Shown in pieces: positions 9,755 through 17,918 of a DNA stretch of 64,000 nucleotides. The notes beneath the pieces are model-generated. The model was not told the origin of the DNA, searched no databases, and saw only the letters and a program-made list of their open reading frames with translations. The position numbers and the translations under genes are program-made. The stretch comes from CAJCJE01 sp035948315 (GTDB lineage: Bacteria; Actinomycetota; Actinomycetes; Mycobacteriales; Pseudonocardiaceae), in contig DASZJG010000056.1 in the NCBI GenBank assembly GCA_035948315.1, positions 1 to 64,000 on the forward strand. Reading direction: 5' to 3'. How positions within the stretch are numbered: position 1 is the first letter of the stretch; every line of letters begins with the position of its first letter.

Positions 9755-10629
9755 TAGAGTCCCCCGTACCCTGGCGGCCAGGTAGTCGTCGTCCCGTCCG
9801 GCAGGATTACCGTGACACGCTGAACGTTCCCGTTGGTTTTGCTTCTAGCTCCACTGAAATATTGTTGGAGCTGCTGCTCGACATTGGATTTTGTCATGTC
9901 CGGAGCTTGAGACTTGCGAGTGTCGATCACAATCTCGTCAGACTGCCCCGTGCCCTTCTGGCTACTTTGGAGATTATTTCTGATTCCATTGAGCCCGGTT
10001 GGAGCGTCCAGCGTTTTGAACTCGACAGGTTGACCGTCGACAAGTGAGTCCACGTTTCGGTAGCCCATCTTCTTTGGATTTTCATAGACAGGCGTCACCA
10101 CATGGTCATGTCCGGGCCCCTGGAGATAGGACGCGATGTTTGTCTCATCGCTACCGAAACTATCTCGCGGGTACGGACTGTTCGCCGGGTATACATCGTC
10201 GCCGGTTTGCCATGCAGCTTGCTGGGCAAGATCCGGCTGCGGCATGGCGGCGATGGAGGCTGCCAGCGTCGCCCTGCCAGCAACCTTGACGTCCTGGATA
10301 TCGGCCGCAGCCTGTACCAAACCGACGAGACGCTGGATCACCGGATGAAGATGACTTGCCGCTCGCGCCGCGATGACTTCACTCTCCGGACCAGTGAGCA
10401 CCGCGGCGAAACCATCGGTTGCGAGGTCCGCGAGGATAGCCACCAATTCCTCGCCGCCAGCCTCCAGCGCCGCCTCGGTTAATGCTTCGCGCAGGTCGCT
10501 CATGACCTGGTCAACCATCTGGCCGTAGCCGTTGAGACCGGCGATAATTGCGGCGATGGCGGCGTCCATCGCCGGAAATATCGCATCATGGCCGTTGGTG
10601 AACTCGCCCCAGTATTTCGTTGAGGTCAT
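9754..10629 (-). CDS. WXG/ESX-associated polymorphic toxin with CdiA-like nuclease tip
   Basis: A 291-residue protein. Residues 1-120 are helical and alanine-rich, like a secretion or packing domain. The last 120 residues contain DSLVDGQPVEFKTLD, an Asp followed by Glu-x-Lys as in PD-(D/E)xK nucleases, then IRNNLQSS and SDEIVIDTR. That combination is typical of the CdiA C-terminal nuclease family, which cleaves RNA or DNA in target cells. The N-terminal ATG lies 44 bp inside the end of the preceding WXG-like gene. I infer export through an ESX/type VII-like system and neutralisation by the next gene. Confidence 0.6.
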   Translation of the reverse strand: MTSTKYWGEFTNGHDAIFPAMDAAIAAIIAGLNGYGQMVDQVMSDLREALTEAALEAGGEELVAILADLATDGFAAVLTGPESEVIAARAASHLHPVIQRLVGLVQAAADIQDVKVAGRATLAASIAAMPQPDLAQQAAWQTGDDVYPANSPYPRDSFGSDETNIASYLQGPGHDHVVTPVYENPKKMGYRNVDSLVDGQPVEFKTLDAPTGLNGIRNNLQSSQKGTGQSDEIVIDTRKSQAPDMTKSNVEQQLQQYFSGARSKTNGNVQRVTVILPDGTTTTWPPGYGGL

Positions 10630-11215
10630 CCAGGTCAGAGCCCTGGTTGTTGTCGACCAAAGCGGTCAAAGCACTGTGCAGGTGACCCTGTAATCCCGTT
10701 AACGATTCTTGCGCGGTATGCCAGGCTTGGACGGTGCCAGCGAGCTTGCCAGCGTCATAACAGGGCCACCACTGGTTCAGTATTCCAGGTAGCCAATCTG
10801 GTTCGTACCCGGTGATCTGCTGCACGACCTGGGCGTTGATCGAGTCCCACGTGTTGACGGTGATCGTGTCGTAGTCCGCCCGCCAGTCTGTGGCGCTAAT
10901 CGCGTCCGCGCGACTGTGGTCGGTGCCGGCCCGCGCCAGTCCTTGCGCGATGTTTCCCACCAAGCCGCAAAGGGCGGCCAAACCATCCATCACTGTGTCC
11001 CCGGCAGCCTTGTACAGACCGCCGAAGTAGGTCGCCGACTCGTCCTGCCCGATGCAGGGAGACTGTGCACCCAGGCTTGAGCGCAGAGTGTTCATGATCT
11101 GTTGAAAAGTGTCCTGTGTATCCGCGAAGGCGTGGGCGGTGCCGGCGAAGTCACCGGGGTCGACCTGGGTAGACCTCGGTGGGCTGTCTTCGACGGCGGT
11201 CAGCAGCGCTGTCAC
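10586..11215 (-). CDS. WXG100-like helical partner protein
   Basis: A 209-residue, predominantly helical protein with no signal peptide. Part one (FAGTAHAFADTQDTFQQIMN) and the closing helices around WHTAQESLTGLQGHLHSALT resemble the long WXG/ESX substrate helices. It overlaps the upstream WXG100 gene by 4 bp and the downstream toxin gene by 44 bp, so the three are one transcription unit. Probable role: chaperone or carrier of the toxin. The precise family is unrecognised. Confidence 0.55.
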   Translation of the reverse strand: MTALLTAVEDSPPRSTQVDPGDFAGTAHAFADTQDTFQQIMNTLRSSLGAQSPCIGQDESATYFGGLYKAAGDTVMDGLAALCGLVGNIAQGLARAGTDHSRADAISATDWRADYDTITVNTWDSINAQVVQQITGYEPDWLPGILNQWWPCYDAGKLAGTVQAWHTAQESLTGLQGHLHSALTALVDNNQGSDLDDLNEILGRVHQRP

Positions 11216-11505
11216 GAGCGGCGACCGGCCCAGATCTTGCTGTTGGCCCGGACCGTTGCGGCCTGATTGTCGTGAGCGCGGCCAACCATGTTATGCAGCT
11301 CCGCGAGTTGATTTTGCAGGTCGGCGGCGGCGTCACGCCAGGTTTGCACGGTTCGCTGGAAACCATCGGAAGCGTCGCCTTCCCACACGGCCACGACCGC
11401 GTCTACCTGCGCGGACAGGCTGGTGAGGTTCTGCTCGATCTGCTCATAGGTCTCGCGCATACTCGTCTGCAGGTCGGTCAACGCACCGTAGTCGACGGTG
11501 ATCAC
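11212..11505 (-). CDS. WXG100-family (ESAT-6-like) protein
   Basis: A 97-residue protein starting at the GTG at 11503-11505 behind GGGGGAG. It shows the family pattern: two long helices joined by a WxG turn (VVAVWEGDASDGFQ), with length near 100. Such proteins form helical hairpin dimers and are exported by ESX/type VII systems, often carrying a larger effector. It is the first gene of the operon ending with the nuclease toxin and its partner at 9359. No ESX machinery gene is in the window. Confidence 0.8.
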   Translation of the reverse strand: MITVDYGALTDLQTSMRETYEQIEQNLTSLSAQVDAVVAVWEGDASDGFQRTVQTWRDAAADLQNQLAELHNMVGRAHDNQAATVRANSKIWAGRRS

Positions 11506-11745
11506 ATCTCCCCCTCGAATCTGTTTACCGCTCCAACAGTGTGACAGAACGCCCCACACCGAGCACACCGCGCAACTACTGATCGCGATGGTCGTGAGTT
11601 CTTGACCACGGCATGATCGCGAGACGAGCCGCCGGGGGCACGCCGAGCCACTGCGGCGTCGACTGCGGCGGCGACCGAACAGCTCATCGCCGTTCAGCGA
11701 TCTGCCCACGTTGTGTCGATCATCGTCAGAACCGCAGGTCAGCGG
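11506..11745. promoter_or_regulatory. Promoter region of the WXG100 operon
   Basis: About 240 bp upstream of the GTG at 11505 with no supported gene. It must hold the operon promoter; I cannot place -35/-10 boxes with confidence. Confidence 0.3.
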
Positions 11746-11749
11746 CACA

Positions 11750-12341
11750 CGTCATGGTGGGTTTTTGGGTCCACCCACGGTGGGCCTATTTTGGTATGCC
11801 CGGAGACGGTTCAGTACGCTCTCGCGTCATGATCATCTCCCAGCACGTGTTCTTGTCAGCGCAAGATCCACTGCTCATGCTGTTTAGGCAGCATCGCCGA
11901 TGCCTGCCATGAGCCCGGTGGCGCGTGTGGGCGAGCTGACTGTCCCGCTGCTCGGCGATCACCAGGTTCGCGGTGACGACGCGGCGCGCATGACGCGACA
12001 ACGCGATCGCGGCCGGAATCGTGGCCAGTTCGTCCCGTCACCAGATGTAGGTCAGCGCCCGCTTCCAACGCGGCCCGATGCCGAGCCAGCGCCCGGTCAC
12101 ACTCCTCGACCGCGCGAGCAGCCACCGCAGCCGCCGGATCGACCTCCTCATTGGGCTGCGACTGGTACATCGCCTCGAGCGTAGCGGTTACCAGCTGAGC
12201 CGACGGAGAACCGGACCGCGGTCCGTTGTAGACGGTGGGGCAGCCCGTCGGGCTGCCGGCGTCCTCGGTCCGGTGCGCCGCGCAAGGCGTGGGCGACAGC
12301 AGAGCGGGCACCGTCCAGGACGCCCACGGAACCGCCGACAT
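11750..12341 (-). pseudogene. Serine recombinase C-terminal remnant
   Basis: The minus strand reads AAVAARAVEECDRALARHRA and ALEAGADLHLVTG, the coiled-coil region seen near the C-terminus of large serine recombinases. It then breaks by frameshift. A short stretch at 11750 (GTCATGGTGGG followed by a T-run and GGG) is nearly the same as one at 37003, where it codes the last residues of another recombinase remnant. No catalytic domain is present. Confidence 0.45.
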
Positions 12342-12361
12342 CGACTACGACAAACCGGTTG

Positions 12362-13603
12362 TCACCAGGTCGTCATCCCGGGTTTCGGTGCGTTGACGAG
12401 GACGGCGAGGTTGCCTGGCGGCTGGGCGTTGTCGCGAAGCATCTGGTGGGCTCTGCCGATGTCCTCGAAGCCGTGGGTGTCCGACAGGCACGGGTCGAGG
12501 AGCCCGGCGGCGATCAGGTGGGTGACCTCGCGGCAGTCGCGCAGGTTGGCGTAGTGGGAGCCTTGCAGGCGTTTCTGGCGCATCCACAGGTGGCGCAGGT
12601 CGATGTCGCCGTTGTAGCCGGACGTTCCGCCGCACAGCACCACCATCCCGCCGCTGTCGCAGACGTACAACGACGTGGGGATCGTGTCCATGCCGACGTG
12701 TTCGAGGACGATCCTCGGTGACTTCCGCTCACCCAGGACCTCCCAGAACCGCCGGCCGAACGCCTGCGCGCCACGGGTCCACGCCCGCGTCGCCTCGGCG
12801 TCGGCCACGTCCGGCAGGCGGCCCCAGTGGTCGAACTCGCGGCGGTCGACAGTGCCCGCAGCCCCGAGTCGCAGGCAGTGCTCGCGGCGCTCGTCATCCG
12901 ACACCACGGCGATCGGGATCCCGCCGCGCATCCGCACCAGCTGGATCGCCATCGAACCGAGGCCGCCGGCACCACCCCAGATCAGCACCGGGTCACCCGG
13001 CCGGACGACGTGCGGCGGCCAACCGAGCAGCTGCCGGTACGCCGTCGCTCCGGTCAGCATGTAGCAGGCGGCCTCCTCCCAGGTGAGGGCCGGTGGCTTG
13101 GGGTGGCACTGGTAGTCGTCCACCAGGGCGAACTGGGCGAAGCTGCCGAAGTTGTTCTCGTACCCCCAGACGAACTGGCTCGCCGAGGTCATCGGGTCCG
13201 CGCCGAGCCGGATGTCCTGCGCGGACTCGTCCCACTGGCAGGCGGACAGCACCACCTCGTCGCCCACGGCGACACTGGCCACGTCCGAGCCGACCGCCCA
13301 CACGACACCGGCGCCTTCCGAGCCGCCGACGTGGAAGTTGTTCGGGTCGCCCCGGCGGGTCCGGGCGCCGATCACGTCGACCGGTTGGCCCAGCGCCGCC
13401 CACACATTGTTGTAGTTCACCCCGGCGGCCATCACCATGACCAGCACTTGGCGCGGGCCCACTGCGGGCACGTCCACCACCTCCATGGCGAATGCCTGCT
13501 CCGGTTCACCGAACCGTTCGGGTCTGATCACCGACGCGTACATTTTCTCCGGCACGTGGCCCAGCGGGGGAATCTCGCCCGGCGGGCAGAGCGTCTTGGT
13601 CAC
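12362..13603 (-). CDS. ccr: Crotonyl-CoA carboxylase/reductase
   Basis: A 413-residue enzyme of the zinc-free medium-chain dehydrogenase type that reduces crotonyl-CoA with NADPH and CO2 to ethylmalonyl-CoA, a polyketide extender. Start is the GTG at 13601-13603 behind GGAGGATGG. Seen: GVNYNNVWAALG, the family Asn; WGYENNFGSFAQFAL, where the usual Phe-Glu of the CO2 pocket is Tyr-Glu; the NADPH loop IWGGAGGLGSMAIQL; and GSHYANLRD with the conserved His. It is on the same strand as the PKS operon but separated from it by an IS110 remnant. The Phe-to-Tyr change could shift chain-length preference. It very likely supplies the AT of PKS1. Confidence 0.88.
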   Translation of the reverse strand: MTKTLCPPGEIPPLGHVPEKMYASVIRPERFGEPEQAFAMEVVDVPAVGPRQVLVMVMAAGVNYNNVWAALGQPVDVIGARTRRGDPNNFHVGGSEGAGVVWAVGSDVASVAVGDEVVLSACQWDESAQDIRLGADPMTSASQFVWGYENNFGSFAQFALVDDYQCHPKPPALTWEEAACYMLTGATAYRQLLGWPPHVVRPGDPVLIWGGAGGLGSMAIQLVRMRGGIPIAVVSDDERREHCLRLGAAGTVDRREFDHWGRLPDVADAEATRAWTRGAQAFGRRFWEVLGERKSPRIVLEHVGMDTIPTSLYVCDSGGMVVLCGGTSGYNGDIDLRHLWMRQKRLQGSHYANLRDCREVTHLIAAGLLDPCLSDTHGFEDIGRAHQMLRDNAQPPGNLAVLVNAPKPGMTTW

Positions 13604-13764
13604 TGGTGCACCATCCTCCGTGCAGGTCCTTGGACAGGGCTTGTGGTGGGAACTAGGCGGAAGCCGGGGTGACGGCCTGGATTGGTCGCTCTTCGTGGGC
13701 CTTCATGACACTGCCGCCCCCGGCTTCCCCGGAACCGTGAAGCGATGACAGAGGGGCGCGCCAT

Positions 13765-14327
13765 CGAGCGCCGGCTAGTGACCACATCGACCACACCGCC
13801 GCTGGCTTTGACCAGGTGGCCGCCCGGCTGAGCAAGCTCGGCCCTCCTGAACAGGTGCCAGTCGCGATCGAACGCCCGGACGGCCGCTTGGTCGACGCGC
13901 TGCTGGAGGGTCGGGTACCCGGTGCTGCCGGTCAAACCCAACGCGATCAGGACCTGGTGCGAGGCCGAAGTCCTCTCCGGCGCGAAGTCCGATCCCGGCG
14001 ACGCACATGTGATCGCCGACTACCTGCGAGTGCGCTTCCACCGGCTGCGCCCCGCCGCACCGTTGTCCAGCCATACCAAGGCATGACGCGCCGTCGTACG
14101 TACCCGCGGTGATCTTGTCGAGGCCCGTACAGCGGCGACCAACCAGCTCGCGGCGCTGCTGGACGCGCACTGGGCGTTCTGCGCCGAGCAGGGTTACTCG
14201 GGCCGCAAACCCGCCACTGTGCTGCTGGCCCGGCTGCGCTCGGCACCGGCCGGCGCGCTCGATCCCGTCGTGTCCGAAGGAATCCGTGACGCGGTGCTGG
14301 CCCATATCGGCGTGCTGGCCGCGCAGG
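13765..14327 (+). pseudogene. IS110-family transposase remnant
   Basis: Reading through three frames gives FDQVAARLSKLGPPEQVPVA, IERPDGRLVDALLE, then PVLPVKPNAIRTWCEAE and SGAKSDPGDAHVIADYLRVR, then LVEARTAATNQLAALLDAHW and SGRKPATVLLARLRSAPAG. This is the N-terminal DEDD-type half of an IS110 transposase with several indels and an internal deletion. Its right end abuts a broken acyl-CoA dehydrogenase gene, which it probably truncated. Confidence 0.75.
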
Positions 14328-14458
14328 ACGTGCACGGCGGGGTGGTCGAGCCACTGCTCGACGGAGTCGGGATTCCGGTCGATCTGAAGACCGAAGTGGA
14401 TCTCCCGTGCCACGTCCGCGCAGTAGTCCCGGAGCAGGGCGAGCCGTTCGTCAACCAC
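14328..14458 (-). pseudogene. Acyl-CoA dehydrogenase N-terminal fragment
   Basis: Only about 43 residues remain (LALLRDYCADVAREIHFGLQ, then DRNPDSVEQWLDHPAVHVLR). They align with residues 22-60 of the intact enzyme at 27296-28504. The reading then collapses where the IS110 remnant starts. Gene order (thiolase-like partner, ACAD-C-like protein, ACAD) repeats that of the intact set at 27.3-29.8 kb, so this is the dead copy of the same module. Confidence 0.6.
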
Positions 14459-14969
14459 GGCTGTTCTCCCTTCCTGGGTGCGGGTAGACGTTGCCCAGCA
14501 GCTCGGCCAGGAAGCTCACGCCGCCGAACAGCGTCAACAGGTTCCTGCCCGCGGCGACCAGGCCGAGACACACGCGCCACAGCCGATGCCGGGTCTTCGG
14601 TACGTCCAGCAGTCCGGCGCTGTCGGACAACGCGAGCGCCACGTCCGCGACCGCGCCCTGCACCAACTACCGGTGCAGCAGCGCCGTGCCCGCTGAGGCC
14701 CGTTCAGTGAGGTGCTCGACCGCATGGTCGAGCTCGGCGCGGATCGTGTCCCAATGCAGGCGCACGAACAGGGCGCCGAACTCGGCCAGTACCTCATCGT
14801 CCGAGGGCTCAACGCAGCTCCAGGACAACGCGGGGCAGCCTCGAACCGGTTCGCGGGACAACCGACGGCCGGACGCGACGGCGTTTTTACCGCTCGATCC
14901 CACCACCGACTCCGATGCTGCCTCCTGGCAGGCGTTTACCCCGTCAGCGAAGGCCACGGCGCTGGTCAT
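14451..14969 (-). pseudogene. ACAD-C-terminal-like protein with in-frame amber stop
   Basis: The frame from the ATG at 14969 (4-bp overlap with the upstream gene) reads to TALLHR, meets TAG at 14667-14669, and continues in the same frame as LVQGAVADVALALSDSAG to 14451. The intact paralogue at 28501-29031 has PLLDRQLVQTALADVAL at this point, so the TAG replaces the Gln codon CAG by one base change. Both are helical proteins resembling the last domain of acyl-CoA dehydrogenases. Unless the stop is suppressed, this copy is dead. Confidence 0.7.
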
Positions 14970-15784
14970 CCCACACTCCGGTCCGTGCGGAGCACCGCGA
15001 AGTGACCTTCGCCGGTGCGCGGTTCCGTGTCGCAGAGCACGACGGTGTCGTAGTCCCGATGCCAGCCGCGCCACCCGTCCGCCAATGCCAGCCACACACT
15101 GGTGCAATAGCTGCCCGGACCGACCCGCTGGCACGCCACGGCCGGGTCCAGCCCCGAGGCATTGACCCACGGCCCGAGTACCAGAAGTGTCCCGGCCGGG
15201 TCCTCGCCCGCCAGTTCGGCGAGCCGACGGGTGGTCTCCTGCGGGTCCGTGGTGCTCTCCACGCCGGCCACGCGCGGGCCCCCGGACGAGCCCAGCACCA
15301 GCATGACCCCCGAGTCCACCAGCGAGTCAACGAACGGAAAGCTCTCCGGCAACGTCGCCTGTTCCAGCACGACGACCAGCGCCTCCTCGCAGCGGCCAGA
15401 CCGCTGGAAGCTCGCGGCCACGCGCAGTGCGGTGAACGGAGCCGCCAAGCCCTGCTCAGAGATACTGAAGCTCTTCGCGGTACCGCCCCCGACAACCATG
15501 TTCAGGTGCGAGGCGACCGTGGTGAACGGATGCACGTCCGGCAGGGCATGCGTGACGATGATCAGGTCAGGCTTGCGGGACCCCGTGTCGTCGTCGGCGT
15601 CAATGAGGTTGTCGACCAGGTCCTGGTGGAAGACGTTGCGGCCGCTGCGCAGCGACTCCTCGTCGAAGCCGACGCCGAACGGGGTTAGCAAATCCTCATA
15701 AAAGGCCGTGATCGCTGGGTTCTCGCGGTACGGCCGGCCCCGTGGCGACACCACCGAGCAGGCCGCGCGCACAGTCGGTGCCAT
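14966..15784 (-). CDS. KASIII-like partner without catalytic Cys (beta-A)
   Basis: A 272-residue protein related to those at 17061 and 29028. The first half follows the thiolase fold: PDLIIVTHALPDVHPF, FSISEQGLAAPFTALRVAAS, ALVVVLEQATLP and DSGVMLVLG line up with the strands of KASIII enzymes. At the position of the catalytic Cys (QQNCAAG in the neighbours) it has EQGLAAP, so Cys is Leu. The second half (GSYCTSVWLALADG, VVLCDTEPRTG) is conserved among the three partners only. I infer a non-catalytic subunit that pairs with a KASIII-like enzyme, by analogy with KS-beta of type II PKSs. Its ATG lies 9 bp after the ACP gene. Confidence 0.6.
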   Translation of the reverse strand: MAPTVRAACSVVSPRGRPYRENPAITAFYEDLLTPFGVGFDEESLRSGRNVFHQDLVDNLIDADDDTGSRKPDLIIVTHALPDVHPFTTVASHLNMVVGGGTAKSFSISEQGLAAPFTALRVAASFQRSGRCEEALVVVLEQATLPESFPFVDSLVDSGVMLVLGSSGGPRVAGVESTTDPQETTRRLAELAGEDPAGTLLVLGPWVNASGLDPAVACQRVGPGSYCTSVWLALADGWRGWHRDYDTVVLCDTEPRTGEGHFAVLRTDRSVG

Positions 15785-15793
15785 AGCGCACGC

Positions 15794-16078
15794 TCACGCC
15801 TGGCTCGGCTCGGCGGCCAGCGCCGAGCCCGTCTGCTGGGCGTCCAGGTAGTCGGCCAGCGTGCCCACCGACCTGACGTCGTCCATGTCGAGGGTTTCCC
15901 GGTCGACCGAGATCCCGACGATGTCCTCCCGGGCCATCAGCAGTTCCAGAACGGACGTCGAGTCGAGGTGGACGTCCTCGAACAGCCGGGTGTCCTCGGT
16001 CAGGCCGGTCACCTCACGTTCGAGCACCTCGCTGCGCGCCGTCTCGATGGCGGCCACCAGTTTCGCATGGTCCATCAT
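15794..16078 (-). CDS. Discrete acyl carrier protein A
   Basis: A 94-residue ACP starting at 16078 behind AAAGGAGAGAG. The phosphopantetheine site is Ser40 in FEDVHLDSTSVLELL, a DS motif with His in place of the usual Gly-Leu before it, as in the paralogue at 29843. Helices fit the four-helix ACP fold, followed by a short Ala-rich tail. It lies between KASIII-A and beta-A in one operon, so it probably carries their acyl chain. The holo-ACP synthase at 26944 could activate it. Confidence 0.85.
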   Translation of the reverse strand: MMDHAKLVAAIETARSEVLEREVTGLTEDTRLFEDVHLDSTSVLELLMAREDIVGISVDRETLDMDDVRSVGTLADYLDAQQTGSALAAEPSQA

Positions 16079-16114
16079 GTCTCTCTCCTTTCAGCCCAAC
16101 AACCGGACGATTTG

Positions 16115-17086
16115 TCACCGGGCGGGGTGCGGGGGGCTGCGGTGGTGGGTAATGACCATCGCGGCGAAGCTCGCTCCGAGACCGACCGAGATGAGCAGGT
16201 AGCGGCCTCCGTCGACAAGACGTCCCGCGTCACGCAGCGCCGTGTAGTTGACGAAGACGTCCGATGCGTAGCAGTGGCCGTGGTGCTTGACGTTGTCCAT
16301 GAAGAGCTTCTCCTTCGGCACGCCGAGCTCCTTGATCGCCTCCCGCCAGCCGGACGTGTCGACGTTCTGCGAGATCACCAGGTCGAGATCGTCGAAGGCC
16401 AGCCCGGCGGCTGCCAGCGCTGATCGCATGACCTCGGCGAGGACCTGTGGGTAGCGCTTGCCGAACTGCTTGTTCCCGGCGTCGTCGAGCAGCAGCCCAG
16501 CAGCGAACTCGCCCAGCGTCCTGAGCACGTAGGAGTCGACGGAGTCCCCGGCGCCGTCGATCGCGACCACACAGGCCGCGGCCGCTTCTCCCATGATCGC
16601 TGTGTTGGGAACCAGTTGCACCATCGGGGAGGACGCCCGCTCGCCGGTCACCACCAGCGCTCTGGCGTCCGGGTCCCCTCCAGCCCTGAGCAGTTCCGCG
16701 GCAACGTCGATCGCCGCGAGGCCGCTGGCACAGTTCTGCTGGCTGAGCCCGAAGGCATCGGCGCGCCGCAGCCCGAGTTCGTCGCGGATCACCTGTGCGG
16801 CGTCGATGTTCGCCGGGGTCAGCTGCTGGATGGTGTGTGCGAAGATCACCTGGCGGATCCGGCCTGGATCATCCACACTGGACACCGCGGCACGCGCCGC
16901 AGGCAGCACGAGGTCGAACAGCCCCATCTCCGGATCGAACCGGATGTTGTCAAGGCCGAATATCTTGCGATACACCCCGACCTTCGCCCGGGTGAGACCG
17001 AGAGTGCCTGCCAGGTCGGCGATCGGGACACTCCGCTGCGGGAGGAACGACTCGATCCGCTCAAGAGTCGCGACGGAAACCGGCAT
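16115..17086 (-). CDS. KASIII-like synthase A, catalytic His replaced
   Basis: A 323-residue thiolase-fold enzyme; the start at 17086 is fixed by GGAAGGAG upstream and by alignment with its paralogues. Cys119 sits in AFGLSQQNCASGLAAID. The motif that gives the active-site His in KASIII (VPHxxN) reads LVISQNVDTSGW, so the His is Gln240. The Asn-loop position reads HHGHCYASD, as in synthases B and C. It overlaps the preceding beta-B gene by 26 bp. It may act as an acyltransferase or need a partner for decarboxylation. The family is ketoacyl-ACP synthase III; the reaction is not known. Confidence 0.75.
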   Translation of the reverse strand: MPVSVATLERIESFLPQRSVPIADLAGTLGLTRAKVGVYRKIFGLDNIRFDPEMGLFDLVLPAARAAVSSVDDPGRIRQVIFAHTIQQLTPANIDAAQVIRDELGLRRADAFGLSQQNCASGLAAIDVAAELLRAGGDPDARALVVTGERASSPMVQLVPNTAIMGEAAAACVVAIDGAGDSVDSYVLRTLGEFAAGLLLDDAGNKQFGKRYPQVLAEVMRSALAAAGLAFDDLDLVISQNVDTSGWREAIKELGVPKEKLFMDNVKHHGHCYASDVFVNYTALRDAGRLVDGGRYLLISVGLGASFAAMVITHHRSPPHPAR

Positions 17087-17918
17087 ACCGCACTCCTTCC
17101 GGGACCGCTGAAAACGTTGACCCAGCAAGCAGTGCCAGATGAGTCCGGCCGGAACGCGGCTCGGAGTCACACAGCACCACCGCCGAATACTCGGCGCGCC
17201 AGGTGTCGCGGTGTTCGGCGAGCTCCACCCAGACGCTTGTGCAGTAAGTGGCCGGATCACACCAGCGCACCGGCAGACCGTCGGGAATCGCATCGGCGTC
17301 GACTCTGCTGCCGGCCACCACGAGCGTCTGACCCGGTTGCCCGCCAACGAGTGCGACGATCCGATCGCGGACCGATTCGCCCGGCATGACGGTCCGCACT
17401 CCGGCGACCCGCATACCCTGACCGTGTCCAAGCAGCAGAACCGCGCCGGAGTCGACCAGCTCGTTGTCGTGCACCAATGGCAGACGAGTGGGCAAGGTGG
17501 TCTGTTCGAGCACCGCGATCATGCTCAGCGAGCTGCGACCGCTGGCATGGAACGCGGCCGCGATCCGTAGTGCGGTGAACGGAGCCGCGAGGCCCTGTTC
17601 GATGATCGCGAAGCTCAACGCCTTGCCGCCCAGGAGCTTGTTGACATACGAGGCACCGACGAAGAGCGGGTGCATGTCCGGAAGGGCATGCGCCACAATG
17701 ATCAGGTCGGGGCTCGCGCCGCGCACGTCCTGCGCCTCGATCAGCTCGTCAAGCAGTTCGCGGTGGCTGACGTTCCGCCCGGCGCGCAACAGGTCTTCGT
17801 CGACCGTCAGCCCGAAGGGCGCCGCCATGTCGCGGTGCCAGGTCAGTAGATCCGGCCCGTGATCGAACCGGCGGGTCGGCGGTGCGACGACCGCGGACGC
17901 CGCGGTGATCGACACCAT
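17061..17918 (-). CDS. KASIII-like partner without catalytic Cys (beta-B)
   Basis: A 285-residue relative of the genes at 14966 and 29028. It shows ASPDLIIVAHALPDMHPLF, SFAIIEQGLAAPFTALRIAA (Leu at the Cys position), DSGAVLLLGHGQG and YCTSVWVELAEH. It starts at the ATG overlapping the stop of KASIII-B by one base (TGATG), so the two are probably made in equal amounts and may form a heterodimer. The alignment of its active-site region with KASIII-B needs no gap over more than 13 residues, which supports common descent. Function by inference: structural or chain-length partner. Confidence 0.6.
   Translation of the reverse strand: MVSITAASAVVAPPTRRFDHGPDLLTWHRDMAAPFGLTVDEDLLRAGRNVSHRELLDELIEAQDVRGASPDLIIVAHALPDMHPLFVGASYVNKLLGGKALSFAIIEQGLAAPFTALRIAAAFHASGRSSLSMIAVLEQTTLPTRLPLVHDNELVDSGAVLLLGHGQGMRVAGVRTVMPGESVRDRIVALVGGQPGQTLVVAGSRVDADAIPDGLPVRWCDPATYCTSVWVELAEHRDTWRAEYSAVVLCDSEPRSGRTHLALLAGSTFSAVPEGVRYAGFRRDS

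Noticed and set aside
11761..11795. GTGGG...CCCAC palindromic region as a terminator or att core
   Set aside because: Better explained as the degraded 3' end of a recombinase remnant; arms are short and imperfect.
13775..14330. 227-residue minus-strand frame as a full gene
   Set aside because: Only its first 43 residues match an acyl-CoA dehydrogenase; the rest is antisense to the IS110 remnant.
17087..17431. 115-residue N-terminal extension of KASIII-A
   Set aside because: It is an out-of-frame reading of the beta-B gene; paralogues start at the ATERIESF-type position and GGAAGGAG precedes the ATG at 17086.
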